Source: JABMRP01 sp964444795 (lineage in GTDB: Bacteria > Planctomycetota > Planctomycetia > Pirellulales > Thermoguttaceae). From it: DNA of 64,000 nt. Where the stretch lies: the NCBI GenBank assembly GCA_964444795.1, contig CAYUIQ010000003.1, positions 1-64,000 of the forward strand, in the 5' to 3' direction. Below are positions 1-7,773 of the stretch, in pieces; within the stretch, counting starts at the first letter, position 1; every line of letters begins with the position of its first letter. The notes below the pieces were generated by a model that was given only the letters and a program-made list of their open reading frames with translations, had not been told where the DNA came from and did not search any database. Both the position numbers and the translations under genes were made by a program.

Positions 1-14
1 GGCATTGACGGAAA

Positions 15-105
15 CGTGTGCCACTGCTTGCTTGCAAGCAGTGCCTTTTTTGCCCGGTTTGTGCTCAGATCTCCGCCACTGCTTGCAAGCAAGCAGTGGC
101 ACACG
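15..105. repeat. Inverted repeat with 31-bp arms
   Basis: Positions 15-45 and 75-105 are reverse complements over 31 bases with one mismatch near the arm end. Each arm is itself nearly palindromic around the core CCACTGCTTGC. The two arms could form a long hairpin about 190 bases upstream of the sulfotransferase start. Related GTGCCACTG-type cores occur at 58214-58236. The rest of bases 1-281 shows no gene I can support. Confidence 0.8.
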
Positions 106-281
106 ACTATTTCCATGGGCTTTCCCGATGGTCTCACCAGCCATTTTCCCAAAGGGAACTTCCGCCCATCCGTGGCGACAACTAAGATGGTTTCTTATCA
201 AATGTGGCGCCGGTGGACGGATTGCGACTGATCGCACCCCCCGTCCGGAGGATGTATCGCGGAAATCGAAGAGGAAACGTA

Positions 282-1424
282 ATGGCCAATGAGCCGGACC
301 GGCAGACTCCGCCCGATCGAAAAGACACCACGGCGAAGTTCTGGGAACCTCGCCTTTGGAGCGGGATCACCCTCTCGGGATGGCTGCGTGTGCTGGCTCA
401 CAATCGGTTCGCCGTTTCGCCTTGGCGGATCGCGATGTCGCTGATTATCGTGGGGCTGGGATGCTTCAATTCCTGTATGGGACTGCTGCAAAAACTGATC
501 TTCGGAGGCAAGATCGCCCGCACCCAAATCGAACACGACCCGCTGTTCGTCCTCGGCCACTGGCGCACCGGGACGACGCTGTTGCACGAGTTGATGGTGC
601 TCGACTCGCGGCACGCTTTTGCGGATACCTACGCCTGTTTCGCGCCCAACCATTTTCTCGTGAGCCAATCGTGGCTGCCGCGGTGCGTGGGATTTCTGTT
701 GCCTTCGCACCGTCCGATGGACAACATGGGCTTCGATTGGGAAAAACCGCAGGAGGACGAATTCGCGTTGTGCAACATGGGCATTCCTTCGCCCTACTTC
801 ACGTTTGCCTTCCCCCGTCGTCCGCAGTATCCGGAGTACGGCGACTTGCGCCAGGTGCCGCCCGAGGGAAAGCGTCGTTGGAAGGAGGGACTGACCCACT
901 TTCTCAAGTGTCTCACGCTGCGGAAAGGAAAACGGATCGTCTTGAAGTCGCCGTGGCACACCTGCCGAATCGAAACGCTGCTGGCGCTTTTCCCCAAGGC
1001 CCGATTCATCCACATCGTGCGCGACCCGGTGGCCGTTTTCCCCTCGACGATCAAGATGCGCAAGCGGATGATCGTCGATCATGCGGTCCAGAAGACCAAG
1101 TTCGAGGGCTTGGAGGAAGAGACGCTTGCGAACTTCGAGCAGATGTACACGGTCTTCGAGGAAACCTGTTCGCTGATCGATCCGTCGCGATTCTGCGAGG
1201 TGCGTTACGAAGATCTTGTCCAAGACCCGGTGGGCCAGATTCGCCGCGTCTACGAGCAACTCGATTTGGGCCGGTTCGACGACGTGTTGCCGGCGCTCCA
1301 GGCCCGCGCCGCCGAGATGGCCCAGTACAAGCCCAACCGTCACCAACTCGACGAACCGACGCGCGAGAGGATCGCCCGCCGCTGGGCTGCGTTCATCAAG
1401 GACTATGGATACGACGTCGAGTAG
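282..1424 (+). CDS. Sulfotransferase family protein
   Basis: The 380-residue protein carries the two PAPS-binding motifs of the broad sulfotransferase family. The 5'-phosphosulfate loop is GHWRTGTTLLHE at about residues 92-103, and the 3'-phosphate loop is RFIHIVRDPVAVFPST at about 241-256. A hydrophobic stretch at about 49-65 could anchor it to the membrane. The family moves sulfate from PAPS to carbohydrates or other acceptors; the acceptor here is unknown. The frame is open from 204, but ATG 282 has GAGGAA upstream and starts the recognisable protein. It converges on rsmE with a short hairpin between them. Confidence 0.85.
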   Translation: MANEPDRQTPPDRKDTTAKFWEPRLWSGITLSGWLRVLAHNRFAVSPWRIAMSLIIVGLGCFNSCMGLLQKLIFGGKIARTQIEHDPLFVLGHWRTGTTLLHELMVLDSRHAFADTYACFAPNHFLVSQSWLPRCVGFLLPSHRPMDNMGFDWEKPQEDEFALCNMGIPSPYFTFAFPRRPQYPEYGDLRQVPPEGKRRWKEGLTHFLKCLTLRKGKRIVLKSPWHTCRIETLLALFPKARFIHIVRDPVAVFPSTIKMRKRMIVDHAVQKTKFEGLEEETLANFEQMYTVFEETCSLIDPSRFCEVRYEDLVQDPVGQIRRVYEQLDLGRFDDVLPALQARAAEMAQYKPNRHQLDEPTRERIARRWAAFIKDYGYDVE

Positions 1425-1451
1425 TAGCAGACGCAGAGAGTGTGCCTACTA
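1422..1451. repeat. Hairpin between converging genes (AGGCACAC type)
   Basis: An imperfect stem (TAGTAGCAGACGC pairing with GTGTGCCTACTA) spans the stop codons of the sulfotransferase and rsmE. A better-paired copy of the same kind lies at 7745-7773, also between two converging genes. It may act as a two-way terminator or be a dispersed repeat. Confidence 0.5.
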
Positions 1452-2234
1452 TTTCGCACCGACGACAGCAATCACCCGGCCGGTCATCAACACGGCGGCC
1501 GTCTCGATGCGGAGAATGCGCGGGCCCAGGTCGATCGTCTGCCAGCCGGCATCGGTGGCCAGAGCGACCTCGTCGGTGGTGAAACCGCCCTCGGGTCCCA
1601 CGGCCAAGACGCACGGGGCGGTTGAATCTCCCCGGGCCGAGAAAAAGGGGACAGGTTCAATTTGCCGGAACGGCCCGCAGGGTGCTCCGCACAAATTGGA
1701 CCTGTCCCCTTTTTCACCCCCTTTTTCACCCGGATGAGCCAACCATCGATGGGCAATCTCCCCGGTGGTCGTCAGGAAACGGGCCCAATCGGCCGGCTCG
1801 GCAATCTCCATCAGCCGGTTCCGGCCGCATTGCTTTGAGGCCTCGATGACGGTGCGCCGAAGCCGCTCCAGCGCCCGAGGGGCCGGCTGCGCGACGGACC
1901 GCTCGGTCACCAGCGGCACCAGACGCCGCACGCCCAACTCGGTCGCCTTTTCCACCAGCCATTTCTGCCGATCGCCTTTGGGCAGCGGCACCGCCAGTGT
2001 GATCTCAAGCGGCAACTCGCGGTCGATCTCGCGCCGGCTGAGCACCTCCAGTTCGACCGCCGATCGGCCAATCTTCTCGACCTTGGCATCAAACTCGCAC
2101 CCGCTGCCGTCGAACAAGACCACCTCCGTGCCCCGCGTGGCGCGCATCACGTGGATCAGATGATGGGCCTCGGCCCCGGCAAGCTTCGTCCGATCGCCGG
2201 AGACGGGTTCTTCGGTAAAATAGCGAGTTGTCAT
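1449..2234 (-). CDS. rsmE: 16S rRNA (uracil1498-N3)-methyltransferase RsmE with an in-frame repeat insertion
   Basis: This SPOUT-family enzyme methylates U1498 of 16S rRNA using S-adenosylmethionine. The family signatures are present at the C-terminus: GPEGGFT at residues 213-219 and LGPRILRIETA at 236-246, which form the trefoil-knot cofactor site. The 261-residue length includes about 34 residues (roughly 169-202, bases 1629-1730) that do not look like RsmE. They are encoded by a palindromic repeat inserted just before the knot. The frame is kept, so the protein may still work. It lies opposite to its neighbours on both sides. Confidence 0.88.
   Translation of the reverse strand: MTTRYFTEEPVSGDRTKLAGAEAHHLIHVMRATRGTEVVLFDGSGCEFDAKVEKIGRSAVELEVLSRREIDRELPLEITLAVPLPKGDRQKWLVEKATELGVRRLVPLVTERSVAQPAPRALERLRRTVIEASKQCGRNRLMEIAEPADWARFLTTTGEIAHRWLAHPGEKGGEKGDRSNLCGAPCGPFRQIEPVPFFSARGDSTAPCVLAVGPEGGFTTDEVALATDAGWQTIDLGPRILRIETAAVLMTGRVIAVVGAK
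1641..1715. repeat. Palindromic repeat inserted inside rsmE
   Basis: Arms 1641-1664 and 1692-1715 are 24 bases each and reverse complementary with one mismatch (GAAAAAGGGGACAGGT... against ...ACCTGTCCCCTTTTTC). The loop is 27 bases. A short ACCCCCTTTTTCACCC extension follows to about 1730. The arrangement resembles the hairpins at 14982-15034 and 30894-30945, though the arm sequences differ. Confidence 0.85.
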
Positions 2235-2333
2235 AAGCTGCGGTATCTGGCGAAAGTAACACGAATAAAGTTATCGTAGCCATTTTACCGAATAGAGGGT
2301 AGATGCGGATATGTCTATTCTCGGGGAGAGGTT

Positions 2334-3137
2334 ATGTACCAGTCGCACTGGGGTCTGGATCGGCAACCGTTTCGCGGCCGTCTCGATCTCCACTTCTTCC
2401 ACGAGAGCCCGACGCACGAAGAGGCGTTGGCCCGCCTGCATTACCTGGTCGAAGAGCACCGGCGGCTGGGGCTCTTGATGGGCACCACCGGCAGCGGCAA
2501 GTCGTTGTTGCTGGAAGTGGTGGCCAAGCGGTTGCGACGGGTGGGCGTGCCCGTGGCGCGAACCAACCTTACGGCGATTGAGCCGGCGGAGTTTCTCTGG
2601 CAGTTGGCCGCCGCGCTGGGGATCAACCCGGCGCCTAGCGTAACCGGCGCGCGGCTGTGGCAGAGGCTGACCGACCGGATTATCGAACATCGCTATCAGC
2701 AGCTTCCTACCGTGTTGCTCTTGGACGATGCCGATCAGGCGGCGACAGGGGTTCTCGATCAGGTCGTCCGGCTGGCCCAATTCGATCCGGTTCCCCAATC
2801 TCGGCTGACCATTGTTCTGGCCGGTCGGCATCAGCGGATCGGTCGCATCGGGGCGCGTCTGCTGGAGTTGGCCGAGTTGCGAATCGACGTCGAGCCCTGG
2901 GAAGCAACCGACACGGCCGAGTATCTCAACCTCTCGCTGCAACGCGCCGGCCGCGACGCGCCGGTCTTCGCCGAAAGGGCCCTGACTCGGCTGCATGAAC
3001 TGACCGACGGCGTGCCCCGGCGGGTCAACCAATTGGCCGACCTCTCGCTCATGGCCGGTGCCGGCCGCGGTCTCCCGCAAGTCGACGCCGAAACGGTCGA
3101 ATCGGTCCACCACGAGCTGGGGGTGATCGAAGTGTGA
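2334..3137 (+). CDS. ExeA/GspA-type AAA ATPase
   Basis: The 267-residue protein opens with MYQSHWGLDRQPF, typical of the ExeA-like ATPase family. It has a Walker A motif GTTGSGKS at residues 50-57 and a Walker B motif TVLLLDDAD at about 126-134. The C-terminal part (GVPRRVNQLADLSLMAG) matches the sensor-2/lid region. Relatives work in secretion-pore assembly or as transposition-type ATPases, but no secretin or transposase lies nearby, so the role is unknown. There is no transmembrane segment, which suggests a cytoplasmic form without the peptidoglycan-binding domain. Confidence 0.8.
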   Translation: MYQSHWGLDRQPFRGRLDLHFFHESPTHEEALARLHYLVEEHRRLGLLMGTTGSGKSLLLEVVAKRLRRVGVPVARTNLTAIEPAEFLWQLAAALGINPAPSVTGARLWQRLTDRIIEHRYQQLPTVLLLDDADQAATGVLDQVVRLAQFDPVPQSRLTIVLAGRHQRIGRIGARLLELAELRIDVEPWEATDTAEYLNLSLQRAGRDAPVFAERALTRLHELTDGVPRRVNQLADLSLMAGAGRGLPQVDAETVESVHHELGVIEV

Positions 3138-3213
3138 GAGAGCGGGGTCAATCGGGCAACCGTGTGCGGGCCGAAAGCTGTTAGATCAAACCGCAACAAC
3201 AAAGGGGTAGGGA

Positions 3214-4101
3214 ATGACAATCGCTGCCTGCTACGTGTCGGCCGAAGGCGTGGTCTTTGGAGCGGACAGCACGACGACGATGTTCGTGGATGTTCCCGGG
3301 TCGGGTCAGACAGGGCAAGAACACCACTACAACCACGCCCAGAAGGTCTTTGAGATCGGCAGGGACAGCACGCTGGCGATTGCAATGTGGGGCTTGGGAA
3401 GCCTGGGCAACACGAGTTACCGAACAATGATCGCTCAGTTTGCAGATTCCTTATCTACGCAGGACGCACAATCGCTGTCCGAAGTCGCCAACCAATGGAG
3501 CCAATTCTTCTGGTCGTCGTATTCTTCAGCCTTTGCGGAGCTACTTCAACGAACGCACGAATTGCAGGCGAAGACCGCGCGGACGCCACAGGAAGAAAAC
3601 GAATTGCGTTGGTTGGCGCAAACATTCAGCGGCGGGTTCTGCGTGGGCGGATACTTGCCGAACGACCGGGTCCCAGGCGCGTATGAAATGCTCTATGCCC
3701 CGACCATGACACGCCCGCCTTCTCCGAATCCGTTATCAATCGCCAGCCCAAGATTCTGGGGCTGCCCCAACCTAATCGAGCGCCTGATGTATGGTCTCGA
3801 CTCGGCTCTGTATACGGCGATCCTTCAGTCCGACAAGTGGAACGGCACATCGCAGGAATTGTTCGATCTCGCCGCGGAACACTTTCTCAGTCAGCCGCGT
3901 CATCTGCCCATTCGCGAAGCAATTGACTGGGTGCATGCGTCGATCTACACTACAATTAAGATGATGAAGTTCTCGCACATGCCGCCTGTCTGTGGTGGTC
4001 CGGTCGAGTTGGCCGTGGTTACGACGGATCGACCATTCAGGTGGGTGCATCACAAGCGATTTGACGCGGCCGTTGCGGAAGGAGGTCTCTACGATGTCTG
4101 A
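3214..4101 (+). CDS. Stand-alone proteasome-beta-like (Ntn-hydrolase) protein
   Basis: The 295-residue protein starts MTIAACYVSAEGVVFGADSTTT. If Met is removed, Thr is residue 1, Asp falls at position 17, and a Lys (QKVFEIG) follows at 43. This is the Thr1/Asp17/Lys33 order of proteasome beta subunits and HslV, with about ten extra residues before the Lys. A late GGPVELAVVTTD segment also matches the beta-subunit pattern. It is longer than a usual beta subunit (about 200-240) because of extra helical sequence in the middle. No HslU, Mpa or alpha subunit is nearby. It overlaps the next small gene by 8 bases. The family call rests on motif order only. Confidence 0.6.
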   Translation: MTIAACYVSAEGVVFGADSTTTMFVDVPGSGQTGQEHHYNHAQKVFEIGRDSTLAIAMWGLGSLGNTSYRTMIAQFADSLSTQDAQSLSEVANQWSQFFWSSYSSAFAELLQRTHELQAKTARTPQEENELRWLAQTFSGGFCVGGYLPNDRVPGAYEMLYAPTMTRPPSPNPLSIASPRFWGCPNLIERLMYGLDSALYTAILQSDKWNGTSQELFDLAAEHFLSQPRHLPIREAIDWVHASIYTTIKMMKFSHMPPVCGGPVELAVVTTDRPFRWVHHKRFDAAVAEGGLYDV

Positions 4102-4321
4102 ATTGTTCGACGACGATCTTGTCCGCGATTTCCAGGAGAAAGCCCAAAGACTCCCCCCAGCGGAGTGGGTTCGGGATATGATCGACCACCACCGACGGAC
4201 GGGGTCCTATCGGCCCGAGGACTTGCGGCGATTGTTGGGTGACCCCAACAAGGCGGTCGAAATCGGCCCGGATGTAAGCATCGCCTCTCACTTTCCGTCG
4301 ACTCCAGAAGAGCAAGGATAG
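4094..4321 (+). CDS. Small acidic partner protein of the proteasome-like gene
   Basis: A 75-residue protein starting MSELFDDDLVRDF overlaps the end of the proteasome-like gene by 8 bases. It has a strong GGAAGGAGG ribosome-binding site inside that gene. It is charged and mostly helical in appearance, with no signal peptide or membrane segment. I do not recognise the family. The overlap and the strong ribosome site argue for coupled expression, so it may be an adaptor, inhibitor or substrate of its neighbour; this is inference. Confidence 0.6.
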   Translation: MSELFDDDLVRDFQEKAQRLPPAEWVRDMIDHHRRTGSYRPEDLRRLLGDPNKAVEIGPDVSIASHFPSTPEEQG

Positions 4322-4390
4322 CCCCCGCTTTCCCTTCGACTCGCCAGAATGTCCTTCTGCCGACCGGCAACCGATATGACCACCGTCTGG

Positions 4391-5809
4391 CTAATCGGGC
4401 AATTGCCACAACGCCAGGGCTTCGAACGGGCGGTCGAGACCGGCTTCGGCGATCTTTTCCGCGTCGGCTCGGGCGACAACCAGACCGTGGTTGTCGATCA
4501 GATACTCGCCGGTCACCGGGCTGTTGGTCATCACGTAGCGGATGTCGTTCTCCTGGAGGTATCCGGCCAGACGATCCGTCCGCAGCCGGTCGACGTAGTC
4601 GTACGAGTTGACCAGTCCGTCGCCGTTGACGATCGGCCGATCGGCGAAGAAGCCGGGAAACCCGGCCCCGTCGACTTGATAGATCGGTTCGCCCTCGGGA
4701 ACCAAACGTCGAACTTCGGCCAGGAAGGCCTCGACTTTGGCTACCCGGCCCGTCGCGGCGTTGTCGGCAAAGAACAACCACGCGGCGCGAACCTCGCGAG
4801 CGGCCAGCACGCAGACCAACACGACCGGCACGGTTCGCAACCCTTGCGGTTTGCTTCGCATCAGCAGCCAGGCCATGAGCAACAGCCCGGGTAGGAAATA
4901 CCACTGGCGCAACAGCGGATTGGCCGTGACGTGCAGCGCGATGAACACCACGGGCCCGGCGATCAGCAGCAGTGGCCGGATGCCGTTCTCGCTTCGTCTC
5001 GACGTCCACGCCCCGATCAGACTCAGGGCGGCCAGCGTGACGAACACACCGAGTGTGTACCGGGTATATCCGGCCAGATTGGTCGCAACGATTTCCCCCA
5101 GGCCCATTTCCGACGCCCGATACAGTTTGATCAGGCTCGACGTGCTGGCCAGATGCCCAAACGCCAGGAGCATCACGCCGAAATGAACAACGATTCCCAC
5201 AGCCAATGCGGCCCCGAACCGCGCAAGCGAGCCGAAGTCCTTACGCGCCAGGTAAACCAGAGCCAAAGGGGCCAACATCAACACGGCGTCGATACGGATC
5301 AGCGGCACCAGCGCCACGGCCACGTAGAACCAGCGCGAGGATCGCCCGGCGAGAAAGCCATGGGCGACCACCAACAGCACGGTGGCTAGAAGCTGCGCTT
5401 CCATGAGCATTTTCACATTGACCATGAAGAACAGCAGGACGAGTTTCTCGGTCACGCTCCGTCCAAAATAGTCGGCCGTGGCCAAGGCAAGAAACAGGTA
5501 GACGGTCATCGCCACGACCAGAAACACGGCCTTGCTCGAGGTGACCGCCGACACACCGGCGGCCAGCACCCCCAGCAGACCTCCCCAAGCCAAATGAAAC
5601 CCGCTGGTCGTATGGATGCCGTCCAGCGTGGCCCCCCGTTGCGTGCCCAGGTTGTGGCCGATCTGGAGATAGAACCAGGCGTCGTCCTCGACGAAGAACG
5701 ACGGAAACACGGCAACCAACTCCAGCATCGCCAGCGCGATCGCCACCGCCGCAAGCCCGAGCACGAGCAGGCGCCGAATCGGCCGAGATGGAGTGAGCGT
5801 TTCGGGCAT
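4391..5809 (-). CDS. Multi-pass membrane protein, glycosyltransferase-like
   Basis: The 472-residue protein has about ten hydrophobic segments. An early FFVEDDAWFYLQIGHNL stretch resembles the first periplasmic loop of polyprenol-phosphate-dependent (GT-C) glycosyltransferases, where acidic residues are catalytic. The C-terminal part is soluble and holds DGLVNSYDYVDRL. The start at 5809 (MPETLTPSRP) is the first Met before the first membrane span. The frame stays open far upstream through an antisense gene, which I disregard. Substrate and pathway are not visible. Confidence 0.6.
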   Translation of the reverse strand: MPETLTPSRPIRRLLVLGLAAVAIALAMLELVAVFPSFFVEDDAWFYLQIGHNLGTQRGATLDGIHTTSGFHLAWGGLLGVLAAGVSAVTSSKAVFLVVAMTVYLFLALATADYFGRSVTEKLVLLFFMVNVKMLMEAQLLATVLLVVAHGFLAGRSSRWFYVAVALVPLIRIDAVLMLAPLALVYLARKDFGSLARFGAALAVGIVVHFGVMLLAFGHLASTSSLIKLYRASEMGLGEIVATNLAGYTRYTLGVFVTLAALSLIGAWTSRRSENGIRPLLLIAGPVVFIALHVTANPLLRQWYFLPGLLLMAWLLMRSKPQGLRTVPVVLVCVLAAREVRAAWLFFADNAATGRVAKVEAFLAEVRRLVPEGEPIYQVDGAGFPGFFADRPIVNGDGLVNSYDYVDRLRTDRLAGYLQENDIRYVMTNSPVTGEYLIDNHGLVVARADAEKIAEAGLDRPFEALALWQLPD

Positions 5810-6004
5810 GAGCGAGAAAGAGGTTGGAAGCCCCCTGGTCCTTGCCGAGATTATGGTCTGCACGGGACCGGCTGGCAAGGGTGTCGGGAAGTGGCACGCG
5901 CTCGTTCTTCGGAAATTCCCCTCCGGGGCGTGCAAAGCGGCTGGCCATCGGCTATGTTGCCGCATGAGGGACTGAATCGAACTCTTTCTTGGAAAGGTAT
6001 CGCC

Positions 6005-6496
6005 GTGAATCCTGAACTGCTCGACAAGATTCCCGCCCAGAGCTACGAAGAGGCCGAGCGGCTCGGCCAGGAGTTGGCCGCCGGCGGAGCGGCCACGGTT
6101 CGAGAACTGGTCGCCATGGTTGGCAACGAGTTTGGCGACCCCGATGGTGCCAAGCCGAAGTACGCGTTGCACGGGTTGGTGATGTTCGCCGCGCGACCGG
6201 GTGCCGATGGCCCGCGGGAAATGGTTGCCGAGACCCTTGCCGGGGAACTCGCCGGCAAGCATGCCGACGAACTCAAGGCGTTCATTTGCCGGCAGTTGCA
6301 GTTGTGCGGCCGTCGCCAGGAGATTCCCGCATTGGCCAAGCTGTTGGCCAGCGATCGGCTTTGTGAACCGGCGACGCAGGCGATTTTGGCCATCGGCGGT
6401 AAGACGGCGCTGGTGGCCCTTGGGGTGGCGCTGCCCGGCGCGCAAGGAAAACGCCGGGCAACAATCCGACAGGCCGTGGCCGTCTTGACCGAATAA
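6005..6496 (+). CDS. HEAT-like repeat protein, hypothetical
   Basis: The 163-residue protein begins with GTG (VNPELLDKIPAQSYEEAERLG) behind a GGAAAGG ribosome site at about 5990. It is all-helical in appearance, with a repeated pattern such as ELKAFICRQLQLCGRRQEIPALAKLL that resembles HEAT repeats. It lacks a signal peptide. It sits 12 bases before the exported oxidoreductase at 6509 and is probably co-transcribed with it. The sequence stops after one or two repeats, so it may be a short form of a longer planctomycete HEAT protein. Confidence 0.65.
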   Translation: MNPELLDKIPAQSYEEAERLGQELAAGGAATVRELVAMVGNEFGDPDGAKPKYALHGLVMFAARPGADGPREMVAETLAGELAGKHADELKAFICRQLQLCGRRQEIPALAKLLASDRLCEPATQAILAIGGKTALVALGVALPGAQGKRRATIRQAVAVLTE

Positions 6497-6508
6497 GGAG
6501 ATCGAATC

Positions 6509-7738
6509 ATGACCCAACATTCCAAACTGACACGTCGCCGGTTCGTGGGTACCGCGGCCGCAACGGCAGCCACCTTGAGCATCGTTCCCCGCCACGTCCT
6601 GGGCGGTCCGGGGCAAGACGCGCCGAGCGAAACGGCCACCTACGCTGTGGTCGGCAACGGGCGCCGGGCCGATGCGGGGATCGGATGCCTCGGCACGCGC
6701 AAGAAGATCGCCCTGTGCGACGTCGACACGAAGCACATCGGCGGCGAGCCGGACAACGACACCCGCTACACGGACTTCCGCCGTCTGCTGGAGCGCACGG
6801 ATCTCGACGTGGTTTGCGTCGGTACACCGCCCCACTGGCACGCGTTGGTTTGCATCCACGCCGCTCAGGCCGGCAAGGATATCTTCTGCGAGAAGCCGAT
6901 GACCAAATTCATCGCCGAAGGCCGCGCCGTGGCCGACGCCGTGAGGAAGCACAACGTCGTCTTCCAGATCGGCACCTTCGGCCGGTTCGGCAACGCCGGA
7001 AAGCAAGACCATATCGTCAACCACAAGATCATCAAACACGGTCTGATGCAGAACCTCGACGGCACGGTGGCTTTCTGTGGGGCGAAGAATCGCACGGGCA
7101 AGACCGACCTGCGCGAGGAGCCGGTCCCCTCGACGCTCGATTACGATTTCTGGCTCGGGCCCGCGCCGTACAAGCCGTACAATGCCCAGCGGGTCCACTA
7201 CAGCAACCGCTTCTACTGGGACTACGAAGGGGGCGATCTGACGAACTTCGGCGCCCATAGCGTCGATCCGTTTCAGTGGACCTTTGCCAAAGACGACACG
7301 AGCCCCGTGCTGGCCGAACCGTGTGCCCCCTGGCCGCAACATCCGGACGCCGTCGGCCAATACGCCTGGGCCGAGTTGACGTATGCCGACGGGCTGAAGA
7401 TGGTCATTACCGGCGGCGGTTGGAAGAAACCGTACGACCGCCCGGTGAAACGCCGCATGGTCGGCGCCTCGGATCTCGACGAGGCCGGCCGGAAGAAGCT
7501 GGCCGAGTTGCCCGACCCCCAGCCGCTGATCCCCTTCGGCGAAGCGGTGCGAACCCGGCAGCAGGCGGGCGGCGCGGCCGAGTCGTCGCATCGCGTCTGC
7601 ACGGCCATGCACTTGGCCAACATTGCCATTCGCACCGGCCGCACGATCCAATACGACCCGGTTGCCGAGCAGATCGTCGGCGACGAAGAAGCCAACCGGT
7701 TGGTGAACATCCCCATGCGCGCGCCGTGGCGGTTGTAA
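6509..7738 (+). CDS. Tat-exported Gfo/Idh/MocA oxidoreductase
   Basis: The 409-residue protein has a twin-arginine signal (LTRRRFVGTAAATAATLSIV, residues 7-26). A Rossmann-type NAD(P) domain follows, with the family EKP motif in DIFCEKPMTKF at about residue 129. The C-terminal half (GGDLTNFGAHSVDPFQW) is the GFO_IDH_MocA substrate domain. Such proteins oxidise or rearrange sugars and are thought to carry their cofactor through Tat export already bound. The N-terminal glycine motif is weak (VVGNGRRADAGIG). AGGAG lies upstream of ATG 6509. It converges on the DUF362 gene. Confidence 0.88.
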   Translation: MTQHSKLTRRRFVGTAAATAATLSIVPRHVLGGPGQDAPSETATYAVVGNGRRADAGIGCLGTRKKIALCDVDTKHIGGEPDNDTRYTDFRRLLERTDLDVVCVGTPPHWHALVCIHAAQAGKDIFCEKPMTKFIAEGRAVADAVRKHNVVFQIGTFGRFGNAGKQDHIVNHKIIKHGLMQNLDGTVAFCGAKNRTGKTDLREEPVPSTLDYDFWLGPAPYKPYNAQRVHYSNRFYWDYEGGDLTNFGAHSVDPFQWTFAKDDTSPVLAEPCAPWPQHPDAVGQYAWAELTYADGLKMVITGGGWKKPYDRPVKRRMVGASDLDEAGRKKLAELPDPQPLIPFGEAVRTRQQAGGAAESSHRVCTAMHLANIAIRTGRTIQYDPVAEQIVGDEEANRLVNIPMRAPWRL

Positions 7739-7744
7739 GGTCGT

Positions 7745-7773
7745 GTAGCAGGCACACGGAGTGTGCCTGTTAC
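7745..7773. terminator. Hairpin between converging genes
   Basis: GTAGCAGGCACAC (7745-7757) pairs with GTGTGCCTGTTAC (7761-7773) with one mismatch and a three-base loop. It lies just after the oxidoreductase stop and overlaps the stop of the DUF362 gene on the other strand. There is no clear U-run, so termination is inferred from position. A related element is at 1422-1451. Confidence 0.55.

Noticed and set aside
198..1346. A 382-codon frame opposite the sulfotransferase gene
   Set aside because: Composition and lack of any motif mark it as a shadow of the real gene on the plus strand.
2334..3137. Transposition ATPase (TniB/MuB type) as a sign of a Tn7-like element
   Set aside because: No transposase, terminal repeats or target-site duplication is visible near it.
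3214..4101. Anbu or HslV proteasome relative
   Set aside because: The neighbours of Anbu (alpha-E, ATP-grasp, transglutaminase-like) and of HslV (HslU) are absent and the length is unlike HslV, so I kept only the fold-level call.
4391..7651. A 1086-codon open frame on the minus strand
   Set aside because: Only its downstream part (from 5809) reads as a membrane protein. The rest lies opposite the HEAT and oxidoreductase genes and is the usual antisense frame of high-GC coding DNA.
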